In this document: one piece after another, positions 9,282 through 17,523 of the stretch
Position numbering within the stretch: position 1 is the stretch's first letter
How the letters are laid out: every line of letters begins with the position of its first letter
DNA from: JAJCYL01 sp965206015
Lineage (GTDB): Bacteria; Bacteroidota; Bacteroidia; Cytophagales; Cyclobacteriaceae
NCBI GenBank assembly: GCA_965206015.1
Contig: CBDBIW010000016.1
Location: 1,116,001 to 1,180,000, forward strand
Direction of reading: 5' to 3'
Length of the DNA stretch: 64,000 nucleotides
The notes under the pieces: generated by a model
Database searches by the model: none
What the model was told of the DNA's origin: nothing
The model's input: only the letters and a program-made list of their open reading frames with translations
Made by a program: the position numbers and the translations under genes

Positions 9282-9853
9282 TGTAACCTTACCCATTATC
9301 GGACCACTCTAAATGGAACTTTTTTCAATATGCTTTGTTTTTCTATGTTTTATTTTTCCTTTCGCTACTTCTTCTGAAGAGTAGTGTACCGGAGATTGAC
9401 CCTTCAGTGAGCTATATCACTATGCGGGTGATGATGGTTATAATCCCATCTCCATTTTTCAATAATTAATCGCAATTGTTCCAAGTCATCCAACCAGCAG
9501 GCATCAGAGATAGCTTCCCGGAAGAATCCTGTGCCGAACCTTCGATATGGGCGTTTTGTGCTGGCTTGCCCGGCTGAATAAAAGCAAGGTGAACCTGTTT
9601 TTCATTACACCAGTTATTCAACCTGTGGGAGATAAATTCCGGCTCATTATCTACTCTAATGTTTATTGGTAAGCGATATTCTTTTTCAAGCATTTGAAGC
9701 GTTCTTATATCGTCGGTCTTTCGACCTTGGTCATTTTCCTTAAGAGCACTTTGATGATCTGGCTCTCAGTAAATCTTGTTCGCTTCATCTTTTGACAGTT
9801 TAAGTTACTGAGTTGTTTATTTTTAAACTGCCCGATTTTCCAGTAAGGCTACA
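9282..9853 (-). pseudogene. Relic of an IS3-family insertion sequence, internally deleted and frameshifted
   Basis: Imperfect terminal inverted repeats start TGTA(A/G)CCTTAC at 9282 and, on the other strand, at 9853. Inside, on the minus strand, an OrfA start at 9788 (KRTRFTESQIIKVL) shifts frame and then runs straight into the C-terminal integrase core of OrfB (IRVDNEPEFISHRLNNWC, then IQPGKPAQNAHIE). Most of OrfA and the first half of OrfB are therefore missing. The rest of OrfB is recovered only by two more frame changes (FREAISDACWLDDLEQLRL, then SLKGQSPVHYSSEE), and it ends near 9343. No target duplication is evident. It cannot encode an active transposase. Confidence 0.85.
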
Positions 9854-10027
9854 TTTGTTCCTTATTTAACTATTAATTAAGCTAGAACAAGAAAAGTGGA
9901 AATATCCATACAAAATGGTTTATCCACTATGAGTATGGATATAAGACGGTAATGCAGAGGTTAATTATTAACTACATGCGCTTAAATGAGTGCGGATTTG
10001 TTCTACCTTAGAGAATCGGGATCACTT

Positions 10028-10049
10028 CAAATATCAGGTAAGTTATATT
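10028..10049 (+). promoter_or_regulatory. Copy 2 of the 22-bp motif, directly upstream of the lacI-type gene
   Basis: This copy has a perfect inverted repeat, AAATAT-N10-ATATTT, and differs at one base from the copy at 5254-5275. It ends ten bases before the regulator start codon. That position suits autoregulation or a core promoter element; the 3' half resembles a weak TAnnTTTG box. Confidence 0.45.
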
Positions 10050-10059
10050 TCAGTTGCCA

Positions 10060-11076
10060 ATGAGTTCGCAAGTTACCATTAAAGACATTGCAAGGGCGTT
10101 GAAAATTTCGCCTTCTACGGTTTCTCGTGCCTTGAAAAATCATCCTGATATCAGCAAACAAACCAGGAAGGCAGTTGTTGAATTGGCCAGTGAGCTCAAT
10201 TACGAGCCAAACTCCATAGCCTTAAGCCTTAGAAAAAGTAAGACCAATACGATCGGCGTTATCATTCCAGAAATAGTACATTATTTCTTTAGTAAAATCT
10301 TAAGTGGTATTGAGGATGTGGCCTACAATTCTGGTTATAATGTGATTATCAGTCAATCAAATGAGTCTTATGAGCGGGAAGTATCGGATACTAAGGCTTT
10401 ACTCGCCAGTAGAGTGGACGGGTTTTTGATATCTAACTCCCGCGAAACAATAGATTTAAGCCATATTCAAACATTAATAGATAGAGACATTCCGGTTGTG
10501 ATTTATGACCGTGTCTGTGAGGGGCTCAATGTAAGCCAGATACTTGTTGATGATTACCATGGTGCCTATGAAGCAACTGATCACCTGATAAAGGCTGGAT
10601 GCCGGAGAATCGCTCATTTACAAGGTCCAAAAAATCAAATGATTTTTCAGGAACGCCTTCGAGGGTATCGGGAAGCCTTAGAAAAAAACAATTTAATACA
10701 TGACGAGGCTTTGGTTGTTCATTGTTACGACGGAACTATGGAGGAGGCCATCCGTCATACCGAGTCCCTTATGAAATTGAAAAACCCTCCGGATGGTATA
10801 TTTGGCAACAATGATTTGTCAGCTATTGCGGCAATGAAAACCGTAAAGAAAATGGGATTCCGAATCCCTGAAGATATAGCTTTTGTGGGTTTTAGTGATT
10901 GGCAGCTGTCTTCCCTGGTAGAACCTTCACTATCATCCGTTACACAACCCGGGTTTGAAATGGGACAAAAAGCCGTGAAGTTATTTCTGGAGCAGGTAAA
11001 AAATCCGGAAGGTTATAAACCAAGAAGAGAAATTCTAATTCCTAAATTGGTTATTAGAGATTCGAGTAGGAGATAA
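10060..11076 (+). CDS. LacI-family transcriptional regulator
   Basis: This 338-residue protein is a sugar-responsive DNA-binding regulator. Residues 5-55 form the LacI helix-turn-helix and hinge (VTIKDIARALKISPSTVSRALKNHPDIS, followed by LNYEPNSIALSLRK). Residues 60-338 are a periplasmic-binding-protein-like effector domain (TIGVIIPEIVHYFFSKILSG, DGIFGNNDLSAIAAMK, VGFSDWQLSSLVEPSLSSV). I chose the ATG at 10060 over an in-frame TTG at 10054 because it places the domain start at the family-typical position. It is convergent with selD with no intervening base. The upstream DUF1080/cupredoxin and susCD genes are the likely targets. Confidence 0.93.
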   Translation: MSSQVTIKDIARALKISPSTVSRALKNHPDISKQTRKAVVELASELNYEPNSIALSLRKSKTNTIGVIIPEIVHYFFSKILSGIEDVAYNSGYNVIISQSNESYEREVSDTKALLASRVDGFLISNSRETIDLSHIQTLIDRDIPVVIYDRVCEGLNVSQILVDDYHGAYEATDHLIKAGCRRIAHLQGPKNQMIFQERLRGYREALEKNNLIHDEALVVHCYDGTMEEAIRHTESLMKLKNPPDGIFGNNDLSAIAAMKTVKKMGFRIPEDIAFVGFSDWQLSSLVEPSLSSVTQPGFEMGQKAVKLFLEQVKNPEGYKPRREILIPKLVIRDSSRR

Positions 11077-12108
11077 CTACTCAACGATTATCATTTTCTC
11101 TTGTTTACTAATTAGTTTGCCGAAAGGCGTCAATGATAATCCAAGATTTGACGAGTCCTGAATAAATTGGTCAACAGCATCAGAGTTGACAGCAACTAGA
11201 AGACCTCCGCTGGTTTGAGGATCAGCCAATACCGTCATTCTTTCAGAACTTAATGGTCCGACATCATTGCCATAACTTTCCCAGTTTCTACTTGTTCCTC
11301 CAGGGACTGAGGATTGTTCCATATAATGATCCAAAAAATCAAATTTCGGAATCGATTCAAAATCAATCACTGCACTTAAGTCGCTCGATTCACAGATTTC
11401 TTTCAAATGTCCCAGCAGACCAAAACCAGTGACATCGGTTAATGCATTTATATACGACTGAGCTCCGAAGAAACTTCCAACAGCATTTAGAGTCATCATG
11501 GATGCCTTGACTGCCATTAAATGCGCTTCTTCAGCAATTCCTTTTTTCTCAGCTGTCGTAACAATGCCAACACCTAAGGGCTTAGTCAGAAAGAGGCTTG
11601 AGTCCAATTTCGCTGTAGAATTCTTTTTAATATGCTGTTTGTTAACAATTCCTGTAGCCGCAAGGCCAAAAACTGGCTCAGGACAATCAATACTATGCCC
11701 TCCGGCTAAGGAGATACCAGCTTCTTTGCAAACTTTCCTGCTTCCTTCTAACACTTCAGTTGCAGCATCAATTGGTATCTTGTCTACTGGCCATCCTAAA
11801 ATCGCAATTGCCATAATAGGTTTACCTCCCATTGCATAAACATCACTCAGGGCATTAGCAGATGCGATAGCTCCAAAATCGAATGGATCATCAACGATTG
11901 GCGTAAAGAAATCAGTTGTACTAATGATTGCCTGATTATTTCCAATATCATAAACAGCTGCGTCATCTTTGGTGTCATTGCCAACCAATAAATTCCCATT
12001 CGTCTCCCTACTGGATTTATTGCCTAGTATCGTTTCAAGTATTTTTGGTGAAATTTTACACCCACAACCGGCACCATGACTGAAGGAAGTCAGTCGAATA
12101 TTATTCAT
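11077..12108 (-). CDS. selD: Selenide, water dikinase (selenophosphate synthase)
   Basis: This 343-residue enzyme makes selenophosphate from selenide and ATP. The N-terminus IRLTSFSHGAGCGCKISPK matches SelD closely, with the catalytic Cys at position 15 (cysteine, not selenocysteine) and Lys18. Further family segments are DDAAVYDIGNNQAIISTTDF, AIASANALSDVYAMGGKP and LTDVTGFGLLGHL. The ATG at 12108 is preferred over one at 12147 because it aligns with known SelD starts. It overlaps the end of selU by 8 bases, so the two are translationally coupled. Here selenophosphate serves at least tRNA 2-selenouridine synthesis; no selA or selB is in the window. Confidence 0.96.
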   Translation of the reverse strand: MNNIRLTSFSHGAGCGCKISPKILETILGNKSSRETNGNLLVGNDTKDDAAVYDIGNNQAIISTTDFFTPIVDDPFDFGAIASANALSDVYAMGGKPIMAIAILGWPVDKIPIDAATEVLEGSRKVCKEAGISLAGGHSIDCPEPVFGLAATGIVNKQHIKKNSTAKLDSSLFLTKPLGVGIVTTAEKKGIAEEAHLMAVKASMMTLNAVGSFFGAQSYINALTDVTGFGLLGHLKEICESSDLSAVIDFESIPKFDFLDHYMEQSSVPGGTSRNWESYGNDVGPLSSERMTVLADPQTSGGLLVAVNSDAVDQFIQDSSNLGLSLTPFGKLISKQEKMIIVE

Positions 12109-13147
12109 AAACGGGATCTTTTTCTTTGATTCTATTTGCTGCTTCAACCAGGCTTTTCGTAATCACGGCTGCATCGAAGCTTTCATAATTTAACGTTCTG
12201 CCAAGGACGGGATTTTTTCTATCAATGCAGTTATTGTAGGCTTTGTCATAGTACTCTAGTAACTGATCTGTAGCACCCTCCAAGCCTCCCTCACGCAAAT
12301 GTTGGATCGTATTCTGAGTTTCCAACCCGCCTAAACGCTTACTGATCTTTAGAATTCTTTCCTCTAATTGGTCAGTTGGAAATAAACCGTACTCATGAAC
12401 TAATCTCTTTATCCTTTCTTGCCTGGCTAATTCGATTCTGATAAATGGGCTATTAGTCATTTGAACCCAAAACTCTTGCGGGATACGTACTTCACCTATT
12501 TCTATCGACTCATCTTCGATCCAGATTCTGCTGTTGGTATCAAGAGTGCTCAAAACATTAAACAAATTGTTTTGAAATTGCTCTGTTGAGGGCTGATGCT
12601 TTTGGCCAAGGCCACCAAAGACAGATCCTTTATGACAAGCGAGTGCCTCAAGATCAATTGTTTGTTCACCTGTGGCTTTCAATTGCTGTAAAATTTCGGT
12701 CTTTCCACTCCCGGTGAACCCAGCCAGTAGTACAAGTTTAAGAGGAACTGCAAATTCCTGTAATACGAAATTCCTATAGCTTTTGTAACCACCTTCCAGC
12801 AGGGCGCACTTCATGCCACTAGTATTCATTAACCAGGCAAAGCTTTCAGATCTCATACCTCCACGCCAGCAGTGAATGAGAAGATGATCTTTATATTTCA
12901 GTTCACCACATTGTTTTACCAGCATTGACATCTTGGGTCCTACCAAGTCAAGGCCACATTGTACGGCTTGGTCACGACCTTTTTGTTTGTATAATGTTCC
13001 AATTTCGGAGTGCTCATCATCTGTGAATAGAGGAATGTTAATTGCGTCAGGAATGTGTCCCTTATTGTATTCAATTGGAGAACGAACATCAACGATAGCA
13101 TTGTTACCTGAAAATTCGAGGAATGACTGAGTATTCAATTTCTCCAT
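12101..13147 (-). CDS. selU: tRNA 2-selenouridine synthase
   Basis: This 348-residue protein (also called MnmH) replaces sulfur with selenium in the wobble 2-thiouridine of tRNAs for Lys, Glu and Gln through a geranylated intermediate. An N-terminal rhodanese domain (1-125) carries the active Cys93 in IHCWRGGMRSE. A P-loop domain follows with GFTGSGKT at 143-150 and an SMC-like GGLGQKHQPSTEQFQN segment. Length and domain order match the family. It is the first gene of the selU-selD pair. A TACCTTTG box just upstream of the start could drive a nearly leaderless transcript. Confidence 0.95.
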   Translation of the reverse strand: MEKLNTQSFLEFSGNNAIVDVRSPIEYNKGHIPDAINIPLFTDDEHSEIGTLYKQKGRDQAVQCGLDLVGPKMSMLVKQCGELKYKDHLLIHCWRGGMRSESFAWLMNTSGMKCALLEGGYKSYRNFVLQEFAVPLKLVLLAGFTGSGKTEILQQLKATGEQTIDLEALACHKGSVFGGLGQKHQPSTEQFQNNLFNVLSTLDTNSRIWIEDESIEIGEVRIPQEFWVQMTNSPFIRIELARQERIKRLVHEYGLFPTDQLEERILKISKRLGGLETQNTIQHLREGGLEGATDQLLEYYDKAYNNCIDRKNPVLGRTLNYESFDAAVITKSLVEAANRIKEKDPVYE

Positions 13148-13154
13148 AAGTCTG

Positions 13155-13162
13155 CAAAGGTA
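13155..13162 (-). promoter_or_regulatory. Candidate -7 promoter element for selU
   Basis: TACCTTTG on the minus strand matches the Bacteroidota TAnnTTTG consensus and lies 7 bases before the selU ATG. I saw no TTG at the right -33 distance, so this is tentative. Confidence 0.35.
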
Positions 13163-13225
13163 TTACAGTAGAGGGTAAAATAACACTTGGCTCTTTTGTT
13201 TCATGACCATGTGGTGGCGATGCCA

Positions 13226-13233
13226 TAAATTTG
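13226..13233 (+). promoter_or_regulatory. Candidate -7 promoter element for rnhB
   Basis: TAAATTTG matches TAnnTTTG and lies 28 bases before the TTG start of rnhB. A TTTG is present 27 bases upstream, further than the usual 19-21, so support is partial. Confidence 0.3.
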
Positions 13234-13261
13234 GCGGTGGGCATCAAAATACTACTCGAAC

Positions 13262-13870
13262 TTGAAACTTAAAGCATACTTTCAAAAGGAATTAGTTGAA
13301 GCGGGCTGCGACGAGGCTGGCAGGGGGTGTTTAGCTGGGCCTGTTGTTGCCGCTGCCGTTATACTGCCGAAACGTTTTCGACATAATCTTTTGAATGATT
13401 CCAAACTCTTGACAACAAAGCAGAGAAACTCGTTGTTAGGAGTAATCAAAAAGAAAGCTCTTGCTTTTGCAGTTGCAGAAGTTTCAAATGAAGAAATTGA
13501 TGAAATCAATGTATTGAATGCTTCATTTAAGGCAATGCACCTGGCCGTTGAGAATTTAAAACTGATGCCCGGCCTTCTCCTGATTGATGGTAACAGATTT
13601 AATGCTTATGAGGGCATCCCACATCAATGCCTTGTTAAAGGAGACTCGAAATATTATTCTATTGCCGCTGCCTCGATATTAGCCAAGACCTATAGAGATG
13701 AACTCATGCAGCGTCTTTCGAAAATACACCATGAATACAGATGGGAAACTAATGCAGGGTATCCAACTAGGGAGCACCGTGACGGAATAAGAGCTTATGG
13801 AATTACGCCATATCATCGAAAAACCTTCCAGCTCCTTCCTACTCAACTGGAAATTTCTCAAAAAGATTAG
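13262..13870 (+). CDS. rnhB: Ribonuclease HII
   Basis: This 202-residue enzyme cleaves RNA in RNA-DNA hybrids and starts removal of single ribonucleotides from DNA. The active-site signature DEAGRG is at 17-22, followed by GPVVAAAVILP, a central LLIDGN aspartate and SIAAASILAKTYRDE. The likely start is an unusual TTG at 13262: the only in-frame stop upstream is at 13226 and no ATG or GTG lies between, while this start gives the family-typical spacing to DEAGRG. Its last four bases overlap the end of the convergent glycosyltransferase gene. Confidence 0.95.
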   Translation: MKLKAYFQKELVEAGCDEAGRGCLAGPVVAAAVILPKRFRHNLLNDSKLLTTKQRNSLLGVIKKKALAFAVAEVSNEEIDEINVLNASFKAMHLAVENLKLMPGLLLIDGNRFNAYEGIPHQCLVKGDSKYYSIAAASILAKTYRDELMQRLSKIHHEYRWETNAGYPTREHRDGIRAYGITPYHRKTFQLLPTQLEISQKD

Positions 13871-14859
13871 TGATAAAAATTCTTCTCAAAACCGAACTTT
13901 GGTTTGAGCCCAAAAACACTTACTTGAATCAGGGATTGGATAAATCCCAATCCATATCCTGCTAGCTGAATAAAACTGGCAAGTAAAGAAAGAAAACCAA
14001 CTGAAATGCTTCTGTTCAACCAAGTACTATGTATGAATAAGATTAGCGATAAGAACACAACAGGAAACAAGAACCTGATATCCATGAAAGAAAGTGCGAG
14101 TATGACCAAGCAGAAAAGTACAAATGCGCTAGGCATCAAATGCACTATTCTGATTGACCCTTTGTGCAGGGCGGAGAGATGAATGCGTGCCACGCCAGAA
14201 TTGTATACTTGCTTAAAAAACTTTATGAAACTGGTCCTTCTTTTGTGATAAACAAAAGCGGTGTCTATTAGAGCAGGTTTATAACCCCGCTTTTCAAGTC
14301 GGATACTTAAATCGATATCTTCTCCAAACCGCATCTCATTAAAACCTCCGATTTGCTGAAATACACCTTTCTTAATTCCCATGTTGAAACTTCGAGGTTT
14401 GTATTTTTCCAACTGCTTCTTTCCGCCTCTTATTCCACCCGTTGTCAAAAAGGATGTCATCGCATAATTGATGGCTTTTTGAATCACTGAAAAGGATTCA
14501 TGAGCTCTGTCGGGTCCACCAAATATGTCTACATTATCCTTGGAAAGATATGTCTCGATATTGTTCAAATAGTCAGGTGGTACCAGGCAGTCTGAATCAA
14601 GGAATATCAGATAAGGCCCGGATGCTTTGGTTGCAGCATGATTTCTGGAAAATCCGGGACCGGAATTGCTTTTTTTGAAGTACTGATACTTTTTACTTTT
14701 CATGAACGGTTCAATGACATTTTCAGATGAAACGGTGGACCCATCTTCAACCACTATTACCTCAAAATCCTTCAGGATCTGTTGATCGATACTTTTTAGC
14801 AGTTCAAGGAGCTCTTGTGGACGATTAAATACCGGTATGATGAAAGAATACTTAGGCAT
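13867..14859 (-). CDS. Family 2 glycosyltransferase with C-terminal membrane segments
   Basis: This 330-residue enzyme has a GT-A fold starting at residue 2 (YSFIIPVFNRPQELLELLKS), the nucleotide-binding VVEDGS, an IFLDSDCLVPP metal-binding DxD-type motif, and the FGEDIDLSIRLEKRGYK segment typical of GT2 enzymes. Residues about 235-315 hold three or four hydrophobic segments, so it is probably attached to the inner membrane. The ATG at 14859 overlaps the upstream glycosyltransferase by 8 bases. It is the third gene of the DUF4199-GT2-GT2 operon. The acceptor is unknown; polysaccharide or glycolipid synthesis is likely. Confidence 0.9.
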   Translation of the reverse strand: MPKYSFIIPVFNRPQELLELLKSIDQQILKDFEVIVVEDGSTVSSENVIEPFMKSKKYQYFKKSNSGPGFSRNHAATKASGPYLIFLDSDCLVPPDYLNNIETYLSKDNVDIFGGPDRAHESFSVIQKAINYAMTSFLTTGGIRGGKKQLEKYKPRSFNMGIKKGVFQQIGGFNEMRFGEDIDLSIRLEKRGYKPALIDTAFVYHKRRTSFIKFFKQVYNSGVARIHLSALHKGSIRIVHLMPSAFVLFCLVILALSFMDIRFLFPVVFLSLILFIHSTWLNRSISVGFLSLLASFIQLAGYGLGFIQSLIQVSVFGLKPKFGFEKNFYH

Positions 14860-15820
14860 CCTGTATGCCAAGCCGCTTTGATATGAAGTTGTCGTTATTT
14901 TTTGGCTGATTTTGAGTTAACAACTCTCCAAGAAATCCAGCCAGGAATAGTTGCGTCCCAATGGTCAAGGCAACTAATGCCAAAAAGAAAATAGGCTGAT
15001 CTATTACATCCCGAACGGGCAAATGATAATGTAGCTTATAGACTTTTTCACTGATAAGCCAAATGGTAATGAGGGTACCGGTAGCTATTGTTATTGTACC
15101 AAGTGATCCAAAGAAATGCATTGGTCTTTTACGGAATTTCGCCATAAAGGTGATTGACATTAAATCCAAAAACCCGTTAATAAACCGCTCAGTGCCAAAT
15201 TTTGTCTTGCCGTGTTGTCGTGCCTGATGACTAACTTCTTTTTCACCTATTCTGGTGTAGCCATGCCATTTGGCGATGTAAGGAATATAGCGATGCATTT
15301 CTCCATAGACAGCGATACTTTTTATTACCTCCTTTTTATAGGCTTTAAGGCCACAATTGAAATCGTGCAACTTGATACCAGAGATTATTCTTGTAACATA
15401 ATTAAAAAAACGTGATGGAATAGTCTTGGAAATTGGGTCATGCCTTTTTCTTTTCCAGCCCGATACCAAATCATAGTTTTCTTCTTGGATCATTCGAACC
15501 ATTTCGGGAATCTCGGCTGGGCTGTCCTGAAGATCAGCATCCATAGTAATCACGATATTCCCCAGTGATGCTTTAAATCCGGTATCGAGTGCAGCTGATT
15601 TACCGTGATTCCTGTTTAAGCTGATGCCCTTGAAAGCCGGATTGACTTGGTGCCTCTCCTCAATTTTCCCCCAGGAATTGTCCTTACTTCCGTCGTCAAC
15701 CAATATTACTTCAAAGGTTGCTCCCATTGCTTTCATGGTCTGACCAATCCAATCACATAGCTCAGGGATCGATTCTTCCTCGTTGAACAGGGGAATGATA
15801 ATGGAGACTTCAATCGACAT
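14852..15820 (-). CDS. GtrB/DPM1-like family 2 glycosyltransferase
   Basis: This 322-residue enzyme resembles dolichyl/undecaprenyl-phosphate sugar synthases that move a sugar from a nucleotide donor to a lipid phosphate. It has SIIIPLFNEEESIPEL, ILVDDGSKDNSW, the metal-binding MDADLQDSPAEIPEM and HDFNCGLKAYKKEV. Two transmembrane helices lie at about 237-260 and 277-300, as in GtrB. Its ATG directly follows the TAA of the DUF4199 gene, and its end overlaps the next glycosyltransferase by 8 bases, so the three genes are coupled. It may supply lipid-linked sugar for a glycan pathway located elsewhere. Confidence 0.92.
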   Translation of the reverse strand: MSIEVSIIIPLFNEEESIPELCDWIGQTMKAMGATFEVILVDDGSKDNSWGKIEERHQVNPAFKGISLNRNHGKSAALDTGFKASLGNIVITMDADLQDSPAEIPEMVRMIQEENYDLVSGWKRKRHDPISKTIPSRFFNYVTRIISGIKLHDFNCGLKAYKKEVIKSIAVYGEMHRYIPYIAKWHGYTRIGEKEVSHQARQHGKTKFGTERFINGFLDLMSITFMAKFRKRPMHFFGSLGTITIATGTLITIWLISEKVYKLHYHLPVRDVIDQPIFFLALVALTIGTQLFLAGFLGELLTQNQPKNNDNFISKRLGIQDA

Positions 15821-16381
15821 TTAATTGTTAATAACTGGTTCGTTTCTTTTTACTATGGCCCCTGTTATCAGTGCAAATACAAACGATAAAATCACCATAA
15901 TCCAGGAATTCTTTAATTGACCAAATATTGTGAATTGCTCGGGCATTTCTTTTTCCAGTCTCAAAGTCTGTTGGTCTATCTGATCTTGGGGCATACCAAA
16001 TGACCGCAATAATTCTTCAGAGTTGGTGACCGCGGCTTCCGCTATGAGATCAGGAAGATCCGGGTCAATGACATTGTATAACAGGATATTAAAGACCAGT
16101 TGACATGAATAGGAAATGATAAGCATTATAAATGATAGCTGGAATGCTTTACCAAAAGTCAGGTATCCATCTCCTGATGCCCGATATTGATTGCCAAAAA
16201 TGACTACTAACATCAGAAGAATGATCAGAACTGATACAGAGAATGACCAGTGAATCATAAAACTGAAGTCAATCATGTAGACCAGAGTCACCAAAGTTGA
16301 TACTCCAATACCAAGAAGAACACCCTTTTTCAAGGCATATAATTTCAATGATCCTGTCTTTTCTGTTGAATCCTGTTCCAT
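15821..16381 (-). CDS. DUF4199 membrane protein
   Basis: This 186-residue protein has four predicted membrane helices (about 22-42, 48-65, 85-105 and 155-175) with an extracytoplasmic or cytoplasmic loop rich in acidic residues between helices 3 and 4. The pattern and the GYLTFGKAFQLSFIMLIISY segment identify the DUF4199 family, which is nearly restricted to Bacteroidota and often sits beside glycosyltransferases. The ATG at 16381 is chosen because a candidate TAAATTTG promoter box covers the alternative in-frame TTG at 16402. It is the first gene of the operon. The biochemical role is unknown. Confidence 0.85.
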   Translation of the reverse strand: MEQDSTEKTGSLKLYALKKGVLLGIGVSTLVTLVYMIDFSFMIHWSFSVSVLIILLMLVVIFGNQYRASGDGYLTFGKAFQLSFIMLIISYSCQLVFNILLYNVIDPDLPDLIAEAAVTNSEELLRSFGMPQDQIDQQTLRLEKEMPEQFTIFGQLKNSWIMVILSFVFALITGAIVKRNEPVINN

Positions 16382-16399
16382 GTGACTATAATTTTGTGG

Positions 16400-16407
16400 C
16401 AAATTTA
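16400..16407 (-). promoter_or_regulatory. Candidate -7 promoter element for the DUF4199-glycosyltransferase operon
   Basis: TAAATTTG on the minus strand matches TAnnTTTG and lies 18 bases before the ATG at 16381. It overlaps the alternative upstream start and so helps choose between them. No TTG was seen at -33. Confidence 0.4.
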
Positions 16408-16493
16408 GGGTTTACTACGTTTATGCGCATGATTTTCTATAATTCTATAATAATTATTTATGTTATTGTAATTAAAATCTGAAACTATAAGAA

Positions 16494-16913
16494 ATGAACA
16501 AAAGAAATTTTCTGACCGTTTCAATCAGTTTGTTTCTCACTAAACTGTTGTCTCCATTTAAATCCTTTTCTATGAATAAGCACCAGACCCCCAATTGGAG
16601 TTCCTTTAAAATTGAAGATGTTAATGATAAGAGATTATCACAAGGAGGTCCATATCTCAGCTTTCTTAATGAAAAATCTCTTAAGACTGGTCTCTATGTT
16701 TTGCCCAAAGGAACTGAGGATAAACAAAATCCACATGAATTGGATGAAGTTTATTATATCATTGAAGGTCAGTCAAAATTTTCCGTTGATGGTGATATTG
16801 CAGATATTTTTCCTGGCGATATCCTTTATGTAAAAGCCCAAATCGAACATAGATTTGTTGATATTACGCAGGACTTAAAAATATTGGTATTTTTTTCAGA
16901 ATTCAAAGTTTAG
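16494..16913 (+). CDS. Small cupin-domain protein
   Basis: This 139-residue protein begins with a hydrophobic stretch (LTVSISLFLTKLL) that could be an export signal or membrane anchor, and is followed by a single double-stranded beta-helix cupin. The conserved motifs are visible as GTEDKQNPHELDEVYYIIEG (motif 1 with one His and Glu residues) and FPGDILYVKAQIEHRFVD (motif 2). The presence of His and Glu suggests a metal site. It stands alone between divergent and decayed neighbours. The substrate or ligand is unknown. Confidence 0.8.
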   Translation: MNKRNFLTVSISLFLTKLLSPFKSFSMNKHQTPNWSSFKIEDVNDKRLSQGGPYLSFLNEKSLKTGLYVLPKGTEDKQNPHELDEVYYIIEGQSKFSVDGDIADIFPGDILYVKAQIEHRFVDITQDLKILVFFSEFKV

Positions 16914-17430
16914 CTTGACTTTGACTTGAAACCTTCCTTTAGGAGTATTGAAATGGAAGCAATATGACCAGAAAGAACTGCGGGTATAATGAACCCGGGA
17001 AGTAGAATAAAAGGAAAATAAAAGACTGCAAGGTTAGGTTGGTCAAATGCCTGTATTTGAAATGGATAAGGGGTGGATAAAACAGCATTTGCCACAATGT
17101 ATAAGTAGCGAGCCCATTGCGATGATGTTCCGGAGTAATACCGCCATATTGCTTTTGATGAACTTACCTGGAGCGAAATAACCGATAAATGGAGCCGAAA
17201 TACCGGCGATTATATCATAATTTCGACCATTAAAGGTCATTAGCTCCGGTATCATATTTCCCAAAAAGAGCCACCACAAAACCAATTCAACTGGTACGCT
17301 AACCACATGAAGATAGGTTAACGCTGATAATGGCAATTCCCGAATATAATTTCTCGAGTTTTTATTAATGCTGTGATCAGAAATCCCATATTAATGTGCT
17401 GAGAAAGTCCTTCAATCATAGGTCCACTTT
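16910..17430 (-). pseudogene. Decayed multi-pass membrane protein gene
   Basis: A single hydrophobic protein can be read on the minus strand only by changing frame at least twice. The order is MIEGLSQHINMGFLITALI (near 17426-17370), then a shift near 17365 to RELPLSALTYLHVVSVPVEL and PELMTFNGRNYDIIAGISAP, then a one-base shift near 17100 from RNIIA to WARYLYIVANAVLS, ending with FYFPFILLPGFIIPAVLSGH and a stop at 16910. The pieces join smoothly into about four membrane helices. I do not recognise the family. The 5' boundary is approximate and the original start may lie further upstream. Confidence 0.7.
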
Positions 17431-17523
17431 GTGCCTGAGTTAAGTAAAATGAGTATTTATATTTACAATTGAGCCAATCAGACAAGGCTTTTCTGACTGG
17501 CTTCGACCACCTAATTTCGCGGG

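Noticed and set aside
9854..10027. Additional gene between the IS3 relic and the LacI-type gene
   Set aside because: Only short frames without coding character are present.
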